Below, piece after piece: positions 25,529 to 35,305 of a stretch of 64,000 nucleotides of DNA. The position numbers and the translations under genes are program-made. Under the pieces are notes generated by a model. The model did not search any database, had not been told where the DNA came from, and was given only the letters and a program-made list of their open reading frames with translations. The DNA comes from Gammaproteobacteria bacterium (GTDB taxonomy: Bacteria > Pseudomonadota > Gammaproteobacteria > Competibacterales > Competibacteraceae). The stretch spans positions 967,501 through 1,031,500 of the forward strand of contig JACKNC010000001.1 in NCBI GenBank assembly GCA_024235095.1, read 5' to 3'. The first letter of the stretch is position 1; each line of letters starts with the position of its first letter.

Positions 25529-27376
25529 TTACCTTTCCACCTGACTGACATCGCGCACCGCACCACGGGCAGCGCTGGTGGTCATAGCGGCGTAAGCGCG
25601 CAGCGCTGGTGAAACAGAGCGTTGCCGATTGACAGGTTTCCAGGCCACCGCGCCACGCGCCTGCATGGCCACCCGCCGTTGTTGTAATGTTTCATCACTG
25701 ATCGCCAGATGAATACGACGGTTGGGAATATCAATCTCGATCCTGTCGCCTTCTTCCACGAGGGCGATGGTTCCGCCTTCAGCCGCTTCCGGCGAAACAT
25801 GGCCAATGGACAAACCGGAGGTGCCGCCCGAGAAACGTCCGTCGGTGACCAAAGCGCAAACCTTGCCCAGTCCCCTGGATTTGAGATAGCTGGTGGGATA
25901 CAACATTTCCTGCATTCCTGGTCCGCCGCGCGGCCCTTCATAGCGGATGAGCACGACATCACCCGGTTGGATGCGCCCACCGAGAATGGCTGACACCGCG
26001 TCTTCCTGGCTTTCCATGATCCGGGCAGGCCCCTGGAACCGCAGATTATCTTCGTCAACCCCAGCCGTCTTGACAATACAACCGTCCTCAGCCAGGTTGC
26101 CATACAGCACCGCCAGACCGCCGTCTTGCGAATAAGCATGCGGTTGGGCGCGAATACAGCCGCTTTCCCGATCCAGATCCAGACTGGGCCAGCGAGTGTC
26201 CTGGCTGAAGGCTTGCTGAGTGGGAATGCCGGCGGGACCCGCAGAGTAGCGAGTCCGGGCTTCATCCCAGGACGTTAGTCGGGCGATGTCCCAACGATCC
26301 AGCGCCTCGACCCAGGTCTCGCTGTGAACCGTGCGCGCCCCACGATGAAGCAGCCCAGCGCGGTCCAGCTCTCCCAAAATAGCGATCACGCCGCCAGCCC
26401 GATGAACGTCTTCCATGTGGTATTTCTGAGTCGCCGGCGCTACCTTGCATAAATTCGGCACTCGCCGTGATAATCGGTCAATGTCGCGCATGGTGAAAGG
26501 CACTTCGCCTTCCTGCGCCGCCGCCAGCAGATGCAGCACGGTGTTGGTCGAGCCGCCCATGGCGACATCGAGACTCATGGCGTTTTCAAAAGCTTCGAAA
26601 GTAGCGATGCTTCGCGGCGATATCGAGGCGTCATCTTGTTCGTAATAGCGCCGGGTCAGGTCGACAATGCGCCGTCCCGCTTCCAGGAACAGTTCTCGGC
26701 GGTCGGCATGGGTAGCCAGCAGTGAACCGTTGCCCGGCAGACTCAGGCCCAACGCTTCGGTCAGGCAATTCATGGAATTGGCGGTGAACATGCCGGAGCA
26801 GGAACCACAGGTCGGGCAAGCGGAACGCTCATACTCGGCTACGGTGGCGTCGTCGATATGATCGTCGGCCGCGGCGACCATGGCGTCGACCAGATCCAGC
26901 TTATGCATCGCCAGGCGAGTTTTACCAGCTTCCATTGGCCCGCCGGAGACGAAGATCGCTGGAATATTGAGGCGCATGGCGGCGATCAGCATGCCGGGGG
27001 TGATCTTGTCGCAATTGGAGATACACACCAAGGCGTCGGCGCAATGGGCGTTGACCATGTACTCGACGGCATCGGCGATTAATTCGCGCGAGGGCAGCGA
27101 GTACAGCATTCCACCGTGACCCATGGCAATGCCGTCATCCACGGCGATTGTGTTAAATTCTTTGGCGATGCCGCCAGCTTGTTCGATCTCGCGCGCGACC
27201 AGTTGTCCTAAATCCTTCAAGTGAACATGACCGGGAACGAACTGAGTGAATGAATTAGCGATCGCAATAATCGGCTTGCCGAAGTCATCATCCTTGACGC
27301 CGGTTGCGCGCCACAAAGCGCGGGCGCCGGCCATGTTGCGGCCATGGGTGGTCGTGCGAGAACGATAGTCGGGCAT
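25529..27376 (-). CDS. ilvD: Dihydroxy-acid dehydratase
   Basis: Dehydrates dihydroxy acids in isoleucine, valine and pantothenate synthesis. 615 residues, the family length. Fe-S ligands lie in CISNCDKITPGM and CPTCGSCSGMFTANSMNCL; other blocks are HGRNMAGARALWRATG, GGSTNTVLHLLA, RYEGPRGGPGMQEML and TDGRFSGGTSGLSIGHVSPEA. GAGGAG precedes the start. Monocistronic here. Confidence 0.96.
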   Translation of the reverse strand: MPDYRSRTTTHGRNMAGARALWRATGVKDDDFGKPIIAIANSFTQFVPGHVHLKDLGQLVAREIEQAGGIAKEFNTIAVDDGIAMGHGGMLYSLPSRELIADAVEYMVNAHCADALVCISNCDKITPGMLIAAMRLNIPAIFVSGGPMEAGKTRLAMHKLDLVDAMVAAADDHIDDATVAEYERSACPTCGSCSGMFTANSMNCLTEALGLSLPGNGSLLATHADRRELFLEAGRRIVDLTRRYYEQDDASISPRSIATFEAFENAMSLDVAMGGSTNTVLHLLAAAQEGEVPFTMRDIDRLSRRVPNLCKVAPATQKYHMEDVHRAGGVIAILGELDRAGLLHRGARTVHSETWVEALDRWDIARLTSWDEARTRYSAGPAGIPTQQAFSQDTRWPSLDLDRESGCIRAQPHAYSQDGGLAVLYGNLAEDGCIVKTAGVDEDNLRFQGPARIMESQEDAVSAILGGRIQPGDVVLIRYEGPRGGPGMQEMLYPTSYLKSRGLGKVCALVTDGRFSGGTSGLSIGHVSPEAAEGGTIALVEEGDRIEIDIPNRRIHLAISDETLQQRRVAMQARGAVAWKPVNRQRSVSPALRAYAAMTTSAARGAVRDVSQVER

Positions 27377-27694
27377 GATGAACTCCTCGAAAGTTGGAAG
27401 GGGGTCAACGACAATCAGAAAAGACCGCCTGATTGTAAAAAAATTTTACGGCAATTTTCAGCATTCAGTGTGGAATCCGGCTCATCTGGGCAAGTTAAGT
27501 CCCCCAAACTCACTAGAGGTCAGCCTTACTGCTTTTAGATCAATGGGTTGTCGAGACAATCTCTTTCCAGACCGCCTAGCTCCACAAGACCCCTCGAAGA
27601 ACCTTAGAGAGACGGTCCAAAAACGTTTCTCGGATGGACTATTGGGGAAACTGTGTTATCACGCGAATTTTACATTTTTTGACGCTAGAAACTT
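27377..27694. other. Intergenic stretch between ilvD and chemoreceptor genes
   Basis: Contains the upstream region of ilvD and the 3' flank of the chemoreceptor gene. An open frame spans it on the plus strand but has no recognisable family, codon pattern or ribosome site, so I do not call it. No repeat or RNA seen. Confidence 0.5.
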
Positions 27695-29404
27695 CTAGGT
27701 CCATGCGGCTTCCTCCACAGTACTGTTGACCAAATGACGGTCCGTTCGCTGGCTATGGCGCGCGCCGGGTGATTTTATCGAAGCAGCCTCTGGCCTGGTC
27801 GCCACCTGTCTATTCAGCTTGAAGAAGCGCATCAACTGCTCAAGTTCGCGGACCTGATCGCTCAAGGCATGACTGGCGGCAGCCGTCTGTTCCACCAGGG
27901 CGGCGTTCTGCTGGGTCATTTGATCCATTTGCAGAATGGCCTGGTTAATTTGCTCGATGCCCGAAGCCTGCTCCTGACTGGCGGTGGCCATTTCAGCGAC
28001 GATATCGCTGACTTTCTTGACCGATACAACGATCTCTTGCAAGGTCTGGCCGGATTGCGCGACTAACTGGCCACCGTCCTGCACCTTACTGGCACTATTG
28101 GTGATCAGTGATTTGATTTCCTTAGCGGCATCGGAACTACGCTGAGCGAGTTTACGCACCTCACCGGCCACGACAGCGAAGCCCCGCCCCTGCTCGCCGG
28201 CGCGGGCAGCTTCGACGGCGGCGTTGAGCGCCAGCAGATTAGTCTGGAAGGCGATTTCATCGATTACCCCGATGATATTGGCGATCTGGTTACTGCTCTG
28301 ATGGATAGCGCTCATCGCCGCTACCGCTTGTTTGACCACTTCACCGCCCTGCTCAGCCTGGGTGCGAGCAGCGCGCGCCAGGTGGTTGGCCTGCTCGGCG
28401 TTCTGCGCACTATGTTTGACCGCGCTGGTGAGCTGTTCCATCGAAGAGGCGGTCTGTTCCAGCGCCGAGGCTTGTTCCTCGGTGCGCTGCGCCAGGTCGC
28501 CGCCGCCTTGGGCGATTTCCACGGCAGCTGAATTGACCTGAGCGGTCGCCTGGGTGATTTGGCTAACCATCTGCTGGAGTTGGGTCGCCATGTCGCGCAT
28601 GGCGGCGTAGATACCGGTTTCCCGCCCGGTGTTCTCGAACTGCAAGGTCAAATCGCCTTGGGCGATCTGTTGAGTCAGCGCCGCGATCACGGCGGGTTCG
28701 CCGCCGATGGGCCGGCGGATTCCTCTCACCAGCAACCAGGTCAGCAGAACGCCCAGCACGGTGCTACCGGCCACGGCCACGATCGATAGGGTCCACAGCC
28801 AAGCCGCCGTCGCGTGACCCTCTGCGATCATCGCATTCGTGCGCGTAATATTGTTTTCGGTAATAGCTTCGAAGGTTTGCCCCATGACGTCCGAGATCGG
28901 CACCATGTGGCCGATTGCTTGGCGGTATTCGCTGTACAGCACCTGCTTCTGGTCAGGGTCGGTGGCAATGGCGAGACGTTCGATCAAACCGTCCAGTTCG
29001 ATGTAAATCGTGCGCCAAGCTTTATATTGCTCATCAAGTTGTTGTTGCAGCGCCCGGCCCTGCTCGCTGGTTCGCGGGATTTTCAACAACGCCTGCCACC
29101 CATGGTCCACCCATTGCCAGCTCTCGCGGCGCTCTTGCTGAATGCTATGCAATGCCGCCGCGGCGTCAAGTTGCGTTTCATACGCGAAGACCGCCTGGGT
29201 TTGCGCACGAATCACCATCCGTTCGCGGTTGAGCTGGGCCAACGCCTGCAAGGCGGGAATGCGGTTCTCGCCGGTGTCTTCCATATCAGCGGACAGGGTG
29301 TAAATCCCGAACACCGCCAGGAGGCCGAGCAGCAGCGTGATGGTCGCCATCGCTCCGAAGCCGATAGTCAACTGCGTACTCATTTTCAGGTTGTTCATCT
29401 TCAC
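27695..29404 (-). CDS. Methyl-accepting chemotaxis protein
   Basis: 569 residues. First membrane helix near residues 10-32 (TIGFGAMATITLLLGLLAVF), periplasmic four-helix-type sensor with ENRIPALQALAQLNRERM, second helix (LWTLSIVAVAGSTVLGVLLT), HAMP and a signalling domain with DEIAFQTNLLALNAAVEAAR. It is close to the receptor at 13131-14693 in the cytoplasmic half but differs in the sensor. A basic C-terminal tail of about 40 residues ends EEAAWT, not a canonical NWETF pentapeptide. Ligand unknown. Confidence 0.9.
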   Translation of the reverse strand: MKMNNLKMSTQLTIGFGAMATITLLLGLLAVFGIYTLSADMEDTGENRIPALQALAQLNRERMVIRAQTQAVFAYETQLDAAAALHSIQQERRESWQWVDHGWQALLKIPRTSEQGRALQQQLDEQYKAWRTIYIELDGLIERLAIATDPDQKQVLYSEYRQAIGHMVPISDVMGQTFEAITENNITRTNAMIAEGHATAAWLWTLSIVAVAGSTVLGVLLTWLLVRGIRRPIGGEPAVIAALTQQIAQGDLTLQFENTGRETGIYAAMRDMATQLQQMVSQITQATAQVNSAAVEIAQGGGDLAQRTEEQASALEQTASSMEQLTSAVKHSAQNAEQANHLARAARTQAEQGGEVVKQAVAAMSAIHQSSNQIANIIGVIDEIAFQTNLLALNAAVEAARAGEQGRGFAVVAGEVRKLAQRSSDAAKEIKSLITNSASKVQDGGQLVAQSGQTLQEIVVSVKKVSDIVAEMATASQEQASGIEQINQAILQMDQMTQQNAALVEQTAAASHALSDQVRELEQLMRFFKLNRQVATRPEAASIKSPGARHSQRTDRHLVNSTVEEAAWT

Positions 29405-29798
29405 GATCTTAATAACTCCTCAATTCAAGAGCATTCATGGTTTGTCGCCCACCCGGCAGCGGAGATCAGCGCTGTCATCGGTAAGCACAGTGCGCGGTTC
29501 GTCAAAACAGGCGTACTACCCCATGCTACGGGTGACGAAGAGCGCACCACGCAGTGGAGTGAAGCATTGAGAGGATCTGAAGCAGGAACGAGGCTTCGGC
29601 GAATAAATTCCAGCGGGGGCACAGCTGAAAGAGAGAGAACGATTTGCGGCAACCGGGAGCTTAGGCTGCAAATTCATTTTAGTAAGCTGACGGGCAGTCT
29701 CAAGTAACGTTAAAATTATTTTTGGTAGGGTGGCTACATGGTCGATTGCCGTTTCCGGGAAGGCGCCCCAGGCCCAGAATAAAAATGAATTAAATAAT
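29405..29798. other. Gene-free stretch before the IS5 element
   Basis: About 390 bp between the chemoreceptor start and the left end of the IS5 element. Open frames here lack family similarity and ribosome sites. The right half is AT-rich. It presumably holds the chemoreceptor promoter; no clear element was identified. Confidence 0.45.
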
Positions 29799-30950
29799 AG
29801 ACTTGCTCCTTAATAATTTTTCTATCATTCTTAATAGCTTATAATCATATTTCCTGAGCGTTTTCTAAGATTATATTTTTCCGTCAATAGGTTAGGTATT
29901 GAATTTTTGGAAAGAGTCCCCATATCTAAAGTAAGGAAACTCAGGATGAAGGAGAGCCGTCATGCGAAACTTTCAATCAATTTGCGTGCGCAATGAACGA
30001 CAATTTAGAGCGCTGACTGGGGTTTCTCAACAAGAATTTGATCAACTCGTTCCCGTGTTTTCGCATTGTTTGAACGAAGAGAATCGGCGGCGTTATCGCC
30101 GACAGCAAGCGCAACGTCGACGCCATCCGGGCGGGGGGCGCAAGGGGATTTTGTCGGCGCCTGAATTAAAACTTTTCTTTCTGCTTTTTTATCTGAAAAA
30201 CTATCCTACCTTTGATGTATTGGGTTGTTTATTTAATATGAGTCCGTCAAAAGCCCAAGAGAACGTGATGAAGCTAATCCCGATTTTGAAGCAAGCTGAA
30301 AAAGAGCTTCATATCTTACCTCATCGCCACCTTAAAATCGTACTAATGGACAGTCAACAAGAACAAGTTGATGAAAAAAATAGAAAAATTATGATTGATG
30401 CGACGGAAAGACCCTGTCGCCGACCGAAAAACAAGCGTCGGCAAAAAAGTCATTATAGCGGAAAAAGAAAGGCCCATACCCTCAAAAACACAGTCATCGC
30501 GACCGTCAACGGTGGTATCGATGTAATCGGCCCGGCGACTCCGGGTCATCAGCATGACTATGCAATGTTAAAAGGAGAACTAGACCCTGAAAAACCGGAG
30601 CTTTCATCCGTAGAAGTTTCGGTTGATTTAGGCTATCAAGGGATCGAAAAAGACTATCCCAAGATCGGGACTATTCATATTCCCCATAAAAAACCACGCA
30701 AGTCAAAAACCCATCCAAATCCGAAGCTCACACCAAAACAGAAAAGAGAAAATCGCTTGATCAGTCAGGTTCGTGTGGGCATTGAACATTTCATCGGTCA
30801 ATTAAAGAACTTTGGTGCGCTAACAATAAGGTTTAGAAACCGCCTTAATAAGATAGGCGATCAAATTATATTGGTCGTCGCTGGACTCTGCAACCTAAGA
30901 AATGGCTATGAGGTTCAATGAATTATGTTACCATATTTCGGAACAGGTCT
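29799..30950 (+). mobile_element. IS5-family element
   Basis: Ends AGACTTGCTCC (left) and GGAACAGGTCT (right) are imperfect inverted repeats (9 of 11), flanked by AAT on both sides as a 3-bp target duplication. It carries one intact transposase gene. The right end stops 25 bp upstream of the ANTAR regulator gene, so it has displaced that gene's native promoter region. Confidence 0.6.
29962..30921 (+). CDS. IS5-family DDE transposase (DDE_Tnp_4 type)
   Basis: 319 residues. N-terminal helix-turn-helix region (ALTGVSQQEFDQLVPVF), then the RNase H fold with IMIDATERPCRRPKNKRRQK, YSGKRKAHTLKNTVIATVNG, the second Asp in VDLGYQGIEKDYPKIGTIHI and the Glu in VRVGIEHFIGQLKNF. The frame is intact, so it may be active. 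GAAGGAGAGCCGTC provides the ribosome site. Confidence 0.85.
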   Translation: MRNFQSICVRNERQFRALTGVSQQEFDQLVPVFSHCLNEENRRRYRRQQAQRRRHPGGGRKGILSAPELKLFFLLFYLKNYPTFDVLGCLFNMSPSKAQENVMKLIPILKQAEKELHILPHRHLKIVLMDSQQEQVDEKNRKIMIDATERPCRRPKNKRRQKSHYSGKRKAHTLKNTVIATVNGGIDVIGPATPGHQHDYAMLKGELDPEKPELSSVEVSVDLGYQGIEKDYPKIGTIHIPHKKPRKSKTHPNPKLTPKQKRENRLISQVRVGIEHFIGQLKNFGALTIRFRNRLNKIGDQIILVVAGLCNLRNGYEVQ

Positions 30951-30974
30951 AATATAAATTAAGGAGAAAGCAGA

Positions 30975-31583
30975 ATGTCTCATCATATCCTGCTGGTCGA
31001 TGACGACCGTTTGATTCTCAGTACGCTCGGCAATGGCTTGCGCCAGGCCGGCTATACGGTCACCGAGGCGGCTTGCAGCGAAGCAGCGCTCGCTTTGACC
31101 AAACGTCACTCTCCTGATTTAGCCATTCTCGACATCCGCTTGCCGGGCATGTCCGGTATCGAACTGGCGCGGCGGCTGCGGGATACCCACCACATCCCAG
31201 CCTTGTTCCTATCCGCCTACAGCGACAAGAAAATGGTGGAGGATGCGATTAACGAAGGAGGACTTGGTTACCTGGTCAAGCCGGTGGATATGCCGCAGTT
31301 GATTCCTGCTATCGAAGCGGCTCTGGCGCGATCCCAGGATTTGAAAGCTCTCAATAAGGTCAAAAGCCAGTTGGAAGAAGCGCTGAAGGGAGGGCGCGAC
31401 ACCACAACAGCTGTTGGCATTCTGATGGAACGGCAAGGCTTGCGGCAACAGGAGGCGTTCGAGTTGTTGCGCATCCACGCGCGCGCGCAGCGCCGCCGGT
31501 TGCAATCACTGGCCCGCGATATCATCAACGCGGCGGAGACGCTGAATGCGCTGAGGATAGGAACTAATACCAATTCCCGTTAA
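30975..31583 (+). CDS. Response regulator with ANTAR RNA-binding domain
   Basis: 202 residues. Receiver domain (1-120) has ILLVDDDRL, phospho-acceptor Asp in LAILDIRLPGMSG, Thr/Ser switch FLSAYS and Lys in YLVKPVDM. A coiled coil (LNKVKSQLEEALKGG) leads to an ANTAR domain (TTAVGILMERQGLRQQEAFELL), which in AmiR, NasR and EutV binds nascent RNA hairpins and prevents termination. AAGGAG lies before the ATG. The natural partner is the HisKA_2 kinase gene at 36283-39842, now separated by insertion sequences and itself disrupted. Targets unknown. Confidence 0.88.
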   Translation: MSHHILLVDDDRLILSTLGNGLRQAGYTVTEAACSEAALALTKRHSPDLAILDIRLPGMSGIELARRLRDTHHIPALFLSAYSDKKMVEDAINEGGLGYLVKPVDMPQLIPAIEAALARSQDLKALNKVKSQLEEALKGGRDTTTAVGILMERQGLRQQEAFELLRIHARAQRRRLQSLARDIINAAETLNALRIGTNTNSR

Positions 31584-31629
31584 GTTTAACTCGAAAAACG
31601 GATGCACCGCCAAGACTCGAGGCCACTAA

Positions 31630-32870
31630 TGGGCTGACACAGAAGTTTTGACAGGTAGCGGTGGGTGCCCTATGGTTGAGATCAACAGGAGGAATCACCA
31701 TGGCCCACAAGTATCTGGTTGATCTAACTGAAGAGGAGCGGGAAGACCTGCTGAAGGTCATTCATAAAGGCAAGGCAGCGGCGCGCAAGGTTGCCCGTGC
31801 CCATGTGTTGCTGCAGGCTGCGGAAGGGGCGACGGATGAGGCCATTGCCCAAAGCCTTCACTTGGGGATTTCGACCGTTCATCGTACCCGTCAACGGTTT
31901 GTCGACGAAGGGTTGCTGGCGGCGTTAAGCGAGCGGCCACGAGTCGGTTTGCCCCCGGCCTTGACCGGCAAACAGGCCGCCTTTCTGGTCGCCTTGGCCT
32001 GTAGTACCCCGCCCGCTGGCCGTTGTCAGTGGACTCTCCAATTGTTAGCGGACCGCTTCATGGAACTCCGGCCCATCGAAGCCATTTCCCGTGAGAGTGT
32101 GCGGCGCATCCTTAAAAAAACGACCTCAAACCCTGGCAACGTCAAGAATGGTGTATTCCCAGTGTCAGTCCCGATTATGTTTGGCATATGGAGGATGTGT
32201 TGGACCTGTACGCCGAACCCGATGATCCTCAATACCCCCAAGTGTGCTTCGATGAAAGTCCGGTGCAATTGACCAGCGAAACCCGCTGTCCTCAACCCGC
32301 CCGCCCGGGTCAACCGGCGCGCTATGACTGTGAATACAAACGCGAAGGCACCGCCAATTTATTTCTATTCGTACAACCCTTGCGCGGGTGGCGTCATGTT
32401 AATGTCACGAAACAGCGCACCAAACGCGATTTTGCCCAGCAAATGCAGCAACTCGTTGATGTGTACTTTCCGAAGGCGGAGCGAATCCGGTTGGTCGTGG
32501 ATAACCTCAATACCCACACTCCTGCGGCCTTGTATAGTGTCTTTTCTCCAGAGGAAGCCCGCCGGATCACCCGCAAGCTCGAATTTCATTACACCCCCAA
32601 GCATGGCAGTTGGCTCAATATGGCGGAATGTGAGTTCGCTGTTCTCGCCGGCCAGTGTTTGAATCGCCGCATTGCGAACCTCGAAACTTTGCGGAAGGAA
32701 ATCGCCGCTTGGCAAGGCCCACGCAACCTACGTCAGACCAAAATCCACTGGCAGTTCGGCACCGACTTGGCCCGGGTCAAACTCAAGCGCCTCTATCCTC
32801 CCTTGAAATCTTCTGAAACCCCGGTGGACCTAGAAACCTCTGAACCTGTCAAAACTTCTGTGTCAGCCCA
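31630..32870 (+). mobile_element. IS630-family element
   Basis: Perfect 27-bp terminal inverted repeats (31630-31656 and 32844-32870), beginning TGGGCTGACACAGAAG. CTAA lies on both sides (31626 and 32871), containing the TA target duplicated by this family. 1241 bp. The transposase stop codon is supplied by the right-hand target duplication. Confidence 0.88.
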
Positions 32871-32874
32871 CTAA
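31700..32874 (+). CDS. IS630 transposase in two overlapping frames
   Basis: Frame 1 (31700-32272) encodes the helix-turn-helix part (ATDEAIAQSLHLGISTVHRT and ESVRRILKK). The DDE part continues in the -1 frame (VCFDESPVQL, RLVVDNLNTHTP, FHYTPKHGSWLNMAECEF) to 32874. The switch falls at seven A residues at 32114-32120, after which the -1 frame gives NDLKPWQRQEW as in intact relatives. This may be frameshifting as known in the family or a one-base loss. The exact 0-frame codons are not a perfect slippery heptamer. Confidence 0.75.
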
Positions 32875-32891
32875 GGGGAATAAAAATTTAA

Positions 32892-33954
32892 GGCTCAATA
32901 TGGATTCCAGTCAGTTGGCGTTGTTAGGCGACCAGCAGTTCCAAGAGAGGTCTGAGCAAGCCTTTGCCCCGAATGCGGACGTTATGCACGAACTGAAAGA
33001 AGCCCAGGTAGAGCGGCAGCTTTTCTTGCGAAATTCCTCGATGGGGTCGCAACCAGGAACGCAACAGGGACCAGAAACCCTCAGCGGTATTAACATGAAT
33101 CTCATGGAAGCCATCGCCATCGTCGTCGCGGGCGTATTCACCCCGGCTGTGACACACCGTATGATGATCAAAGCCCCAATCCTTCAATGGGTTATAGATT
33201 GCATATTCATCGGTATACACCCGGGTTCCCGGGGCGATGAAAGTCTGAAGGAGCGGTTGGATGGTCGCTTGCTGGACATTATCCAGCATCCGGACGACCA
33301 CCGCGCCGCCGCGCTCAATCATGCCGAGAATCGGCGGCTTTTCCTGCTCCAGGGTGCCTCGACCCCGTGCCCCCTTCAGCCGGCGACGCCGCCCGCGGCG
33401 GCCTTTTTTTTCACCGCGTCCGGATGCCCTTTATGCCCGGCCACCATATAGACCTCGTCGCATTCCACTTCCCCCGCCAAGGTGGGTTCGGGTTGGCGGG
33501 CGACGATACCTTGGCGCAGTTGCTCGGTCATCCGCTGCACGTCGTCCGGATTCAACGCCAACTCTTGGGCAATCTGGGCATTAGACAAGTTCAAACCCAT
33601 AAAATATAAACATAATATCCAAATTCGTAACGGCGGGTGGTGGCCGGCCAACACCGTCCCGGTTAGATCGTCAAAAGAGCGATGGCACCCGGCACACCGA
33701 TATTTCTGTCGCGCCGGTTGGGTCGTGTCGTGACCCTGCTTCGTCACGTTCGCCGCCCCACAATGGGGGCAGTGAACCCCATCGGGCCAGCGCAGTTGGC
33801 GGACCGTTTCGTAACACCGGACATCGTCCAGTAGATTCTGAAGGTTGATCATCGACGGGAAACCTGGAGCGCGGCGGTTCAAAACCTCTTCAGTGTAGCT
33901 CCTGTCCCTTGGCAGGGCGAGCCATCTTCAACAGCCTGGAATCCATATTGAGCC
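32892..33954 (-). mobile_element. IS1595-family element, copy 1
   Basis: Inverted ends GGCTCAATATGGATTCCAG (32892) and its complement ending at 33954, flanked by an 8-bp duplication AAATTTAA (32884 and 33955). 1063 bp. Almost identical to copy 2 at 37555-38616 in opposite orientation. Confidence 0.92.
32924..33882 (-). CDS. ISXO2-like IS1595 transposase, probable -1 frameshift
   Basis: The first frame (33882 to 33376) has the zinc-ribbon CPHCGAANVTKQG and YRCAGC, then DDLTGTVLAGHHPPL and CDEVYMVAGHKG. Translation then meets A AAA AAG at the end of VKKK; a -1 shift gives the arginine-rich KGRRGRRRRLKGARG and joins the second frame (to 32924) with YTDEYAIYNPL and HVNTAEGFWSLLR. A GC-rich stem (GCCGCCGCGGGCGGC) follows the heptamer. 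Both features favour programmed frameshifting rather than decay. Confidence 0.78.
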
Positions 33955-34085
33955 AAATTTAAAATCTATCGGTAAATGGTATAAGGACGCGATGTTCGAC
34001 TTTTTCGAGAGGAGAGAATGGAGGTCGATGCGGCATGGCGATGTGAGCTAAGTTGAGAGGAACCAACCACCTCAACCGCACAGAG

Positions 34086-35287
34086 CTTACCACCTATCAG
34101 TTCTGAGTTAGACTAGGATTATGAGTTTAACGAACATCATGAGGGGATCATGGGAACGATTCGGCAGTTGGCAACAGAAATCGAAGCGGGGTTGAGAGCT
34201 GCCCACCCGACGCTACGCAAGACGGTACGCGCCAAGCTAGCTTTAGCGGTGGGCGCCATCCTGGAAGCCCAGACCCCGAATACGGTGGAACTCGCCAATC
34301 TCCTACCCTTGGAGACCGAACGGCAAGATATGCGCGAGCAGTGGCTGCGGCGGTTGTTGAAGAATCCGTTGCTGTCGAGTACGGAAGTGCTGGAACCGTG
34401 GGCGCGCCAAACCTTGGCGGCGACGGGCCAGCAGGGACAAACGATTATTTTGAGTCTGGATCAAACCGATTTGGGGGATCGTTTTGCGATTTTGATGGTG
34501 AGCCTTGGGATCGGCGATCGGGCCTTACCCCTTGCTTGGCGGGTGGAAGCCGGCCCGGCCAATCTGGGTTTTGCGGCCCAGAAAGCGGTATTAGAACAAG
34601 TTCGAGCGTGGCTCCCGGCGGGAGCCGAGGTGCTGCTTTCGGCGGATCGCTTTTATCCCTCGGTGGATTTATTCGCGTGGCTTCACGCGCAGTCCGGTTG
34701 GCATTATCGGTTACGATTGAAAGGCAATCTCAATGTGGATCCAGGGTTTGGAGACATGACCACGACCGGGGTGCTTGCCACAGGGCAAACCGAGCGCTAT
34801 CTGCCCAATGTGCGGTTATTCAATCAAGGGGTCGCGACGAATCTGGCGATTTGGCATGAGGGGGCCCACCCGGAACCCTGGATCATCGCCATGAATGACC
34901 CGCCGAATCGGGCGACCGTGCGGGATTACGCAAGTCGCTGGGGCATTGAGCCGATGTTCTCCGATTTCAAAAGTCGCGGTTTTCAATTAGAAGACACGCA
35001 GTTACAGGCCGCTGATCGGCTCGATCGGTTGCTGCTGATCATGGCCTTGGCCATGTACTGGTGCGTGCGCGTCGGTCAAGAGGAGGCCCACGATCACCCC
35101 ACGCCCCTGGAAAAAAGACGCAAGAACAGACCGATCCTCACCATTGGACCTTTCGAAAACTCGCCCGTAGCGCCGTTTCCTGGTTCACCCGGGGTCTGCG
35201 CGCAATCCACCGGAAGCTACAAATGCAACAACCTTTACCTTCCTTCTATCGAGTTTGCCCCGTGATGAGAAACTGATAGGTGGTAAG
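34086..35287 (+). mobile_element. IS4-family element nested in the IS982 element
   Basis: Ends CTTACCACCTATCAGTT (left) and AACTGATAGGTGGTAAG (right) with a 10-bp duplication CCGCACAGAG (34076 and 35288), typical of IS4. 1202 bp. Younger than the surrounding IS982 copy. Confidence 0.9.
34150..35265 (+). CDS. IS4-family transposase, C-terminal frameshift
   Basis: Residues show the DDE core: SLDQTDLGDRFAILMVSLG (first Asp), LLSADRFYPSVDLFAW (second Asp) and the YREK-like region YASRWGIEPMFSDFKSRGF with the catalytic Glu. After PLEK the frame changes: the -1 frame at the six-A run near 35110 gives KKTQEQTDPHHWTFRKLARS, then a family-like tail to 35276. The annotated tail (NRPILTIGPF...) is thus probably aberrant. 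Activity is uncertain. Confidence 0.75.
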   Translation: MGTIRQLATEIEAGLRAAHPTLRKTVRAKLALAVGAILEAQTPNTVELANLLPLETERQDMREQWLRRLLKNPLLSSTEVLEPWARQTLAATGQQGQTIILSLDQTDLGDRFAILMVSLGIGDRALPLAWRVEAGPANLGFAAQKAVLEQVRAWLPAGAEVLLSADRFYPSVDLFAWLHAQSGWHYRLRLKGNLNVDPGFGDMTTTGVLATGQTERYLPNVRLFNQGVATNLAIWHEGAHPEPWIIAMNDPPNRATVRDYASRWGIEPMFSDFKSRGFQLEDTQLQAADRLDRLLLIMALAMYWCVRVGQEEAHDHPTPLEKRRKNRPILTIGPFENSPVAPFPGSPGVCAQSTGSYKCNNLYLPSIEFAP

Positions 35288-35305
35288 CCGCACAGAGAAA
35301 CCGCC

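Noticed and set aside
27375..27698. 107-codon plus-strand frame between ilvD and the chemoreceptor
   Set aside because: No recognisable domain, no ribosome site and low-complexity composition; treated as intergenic.
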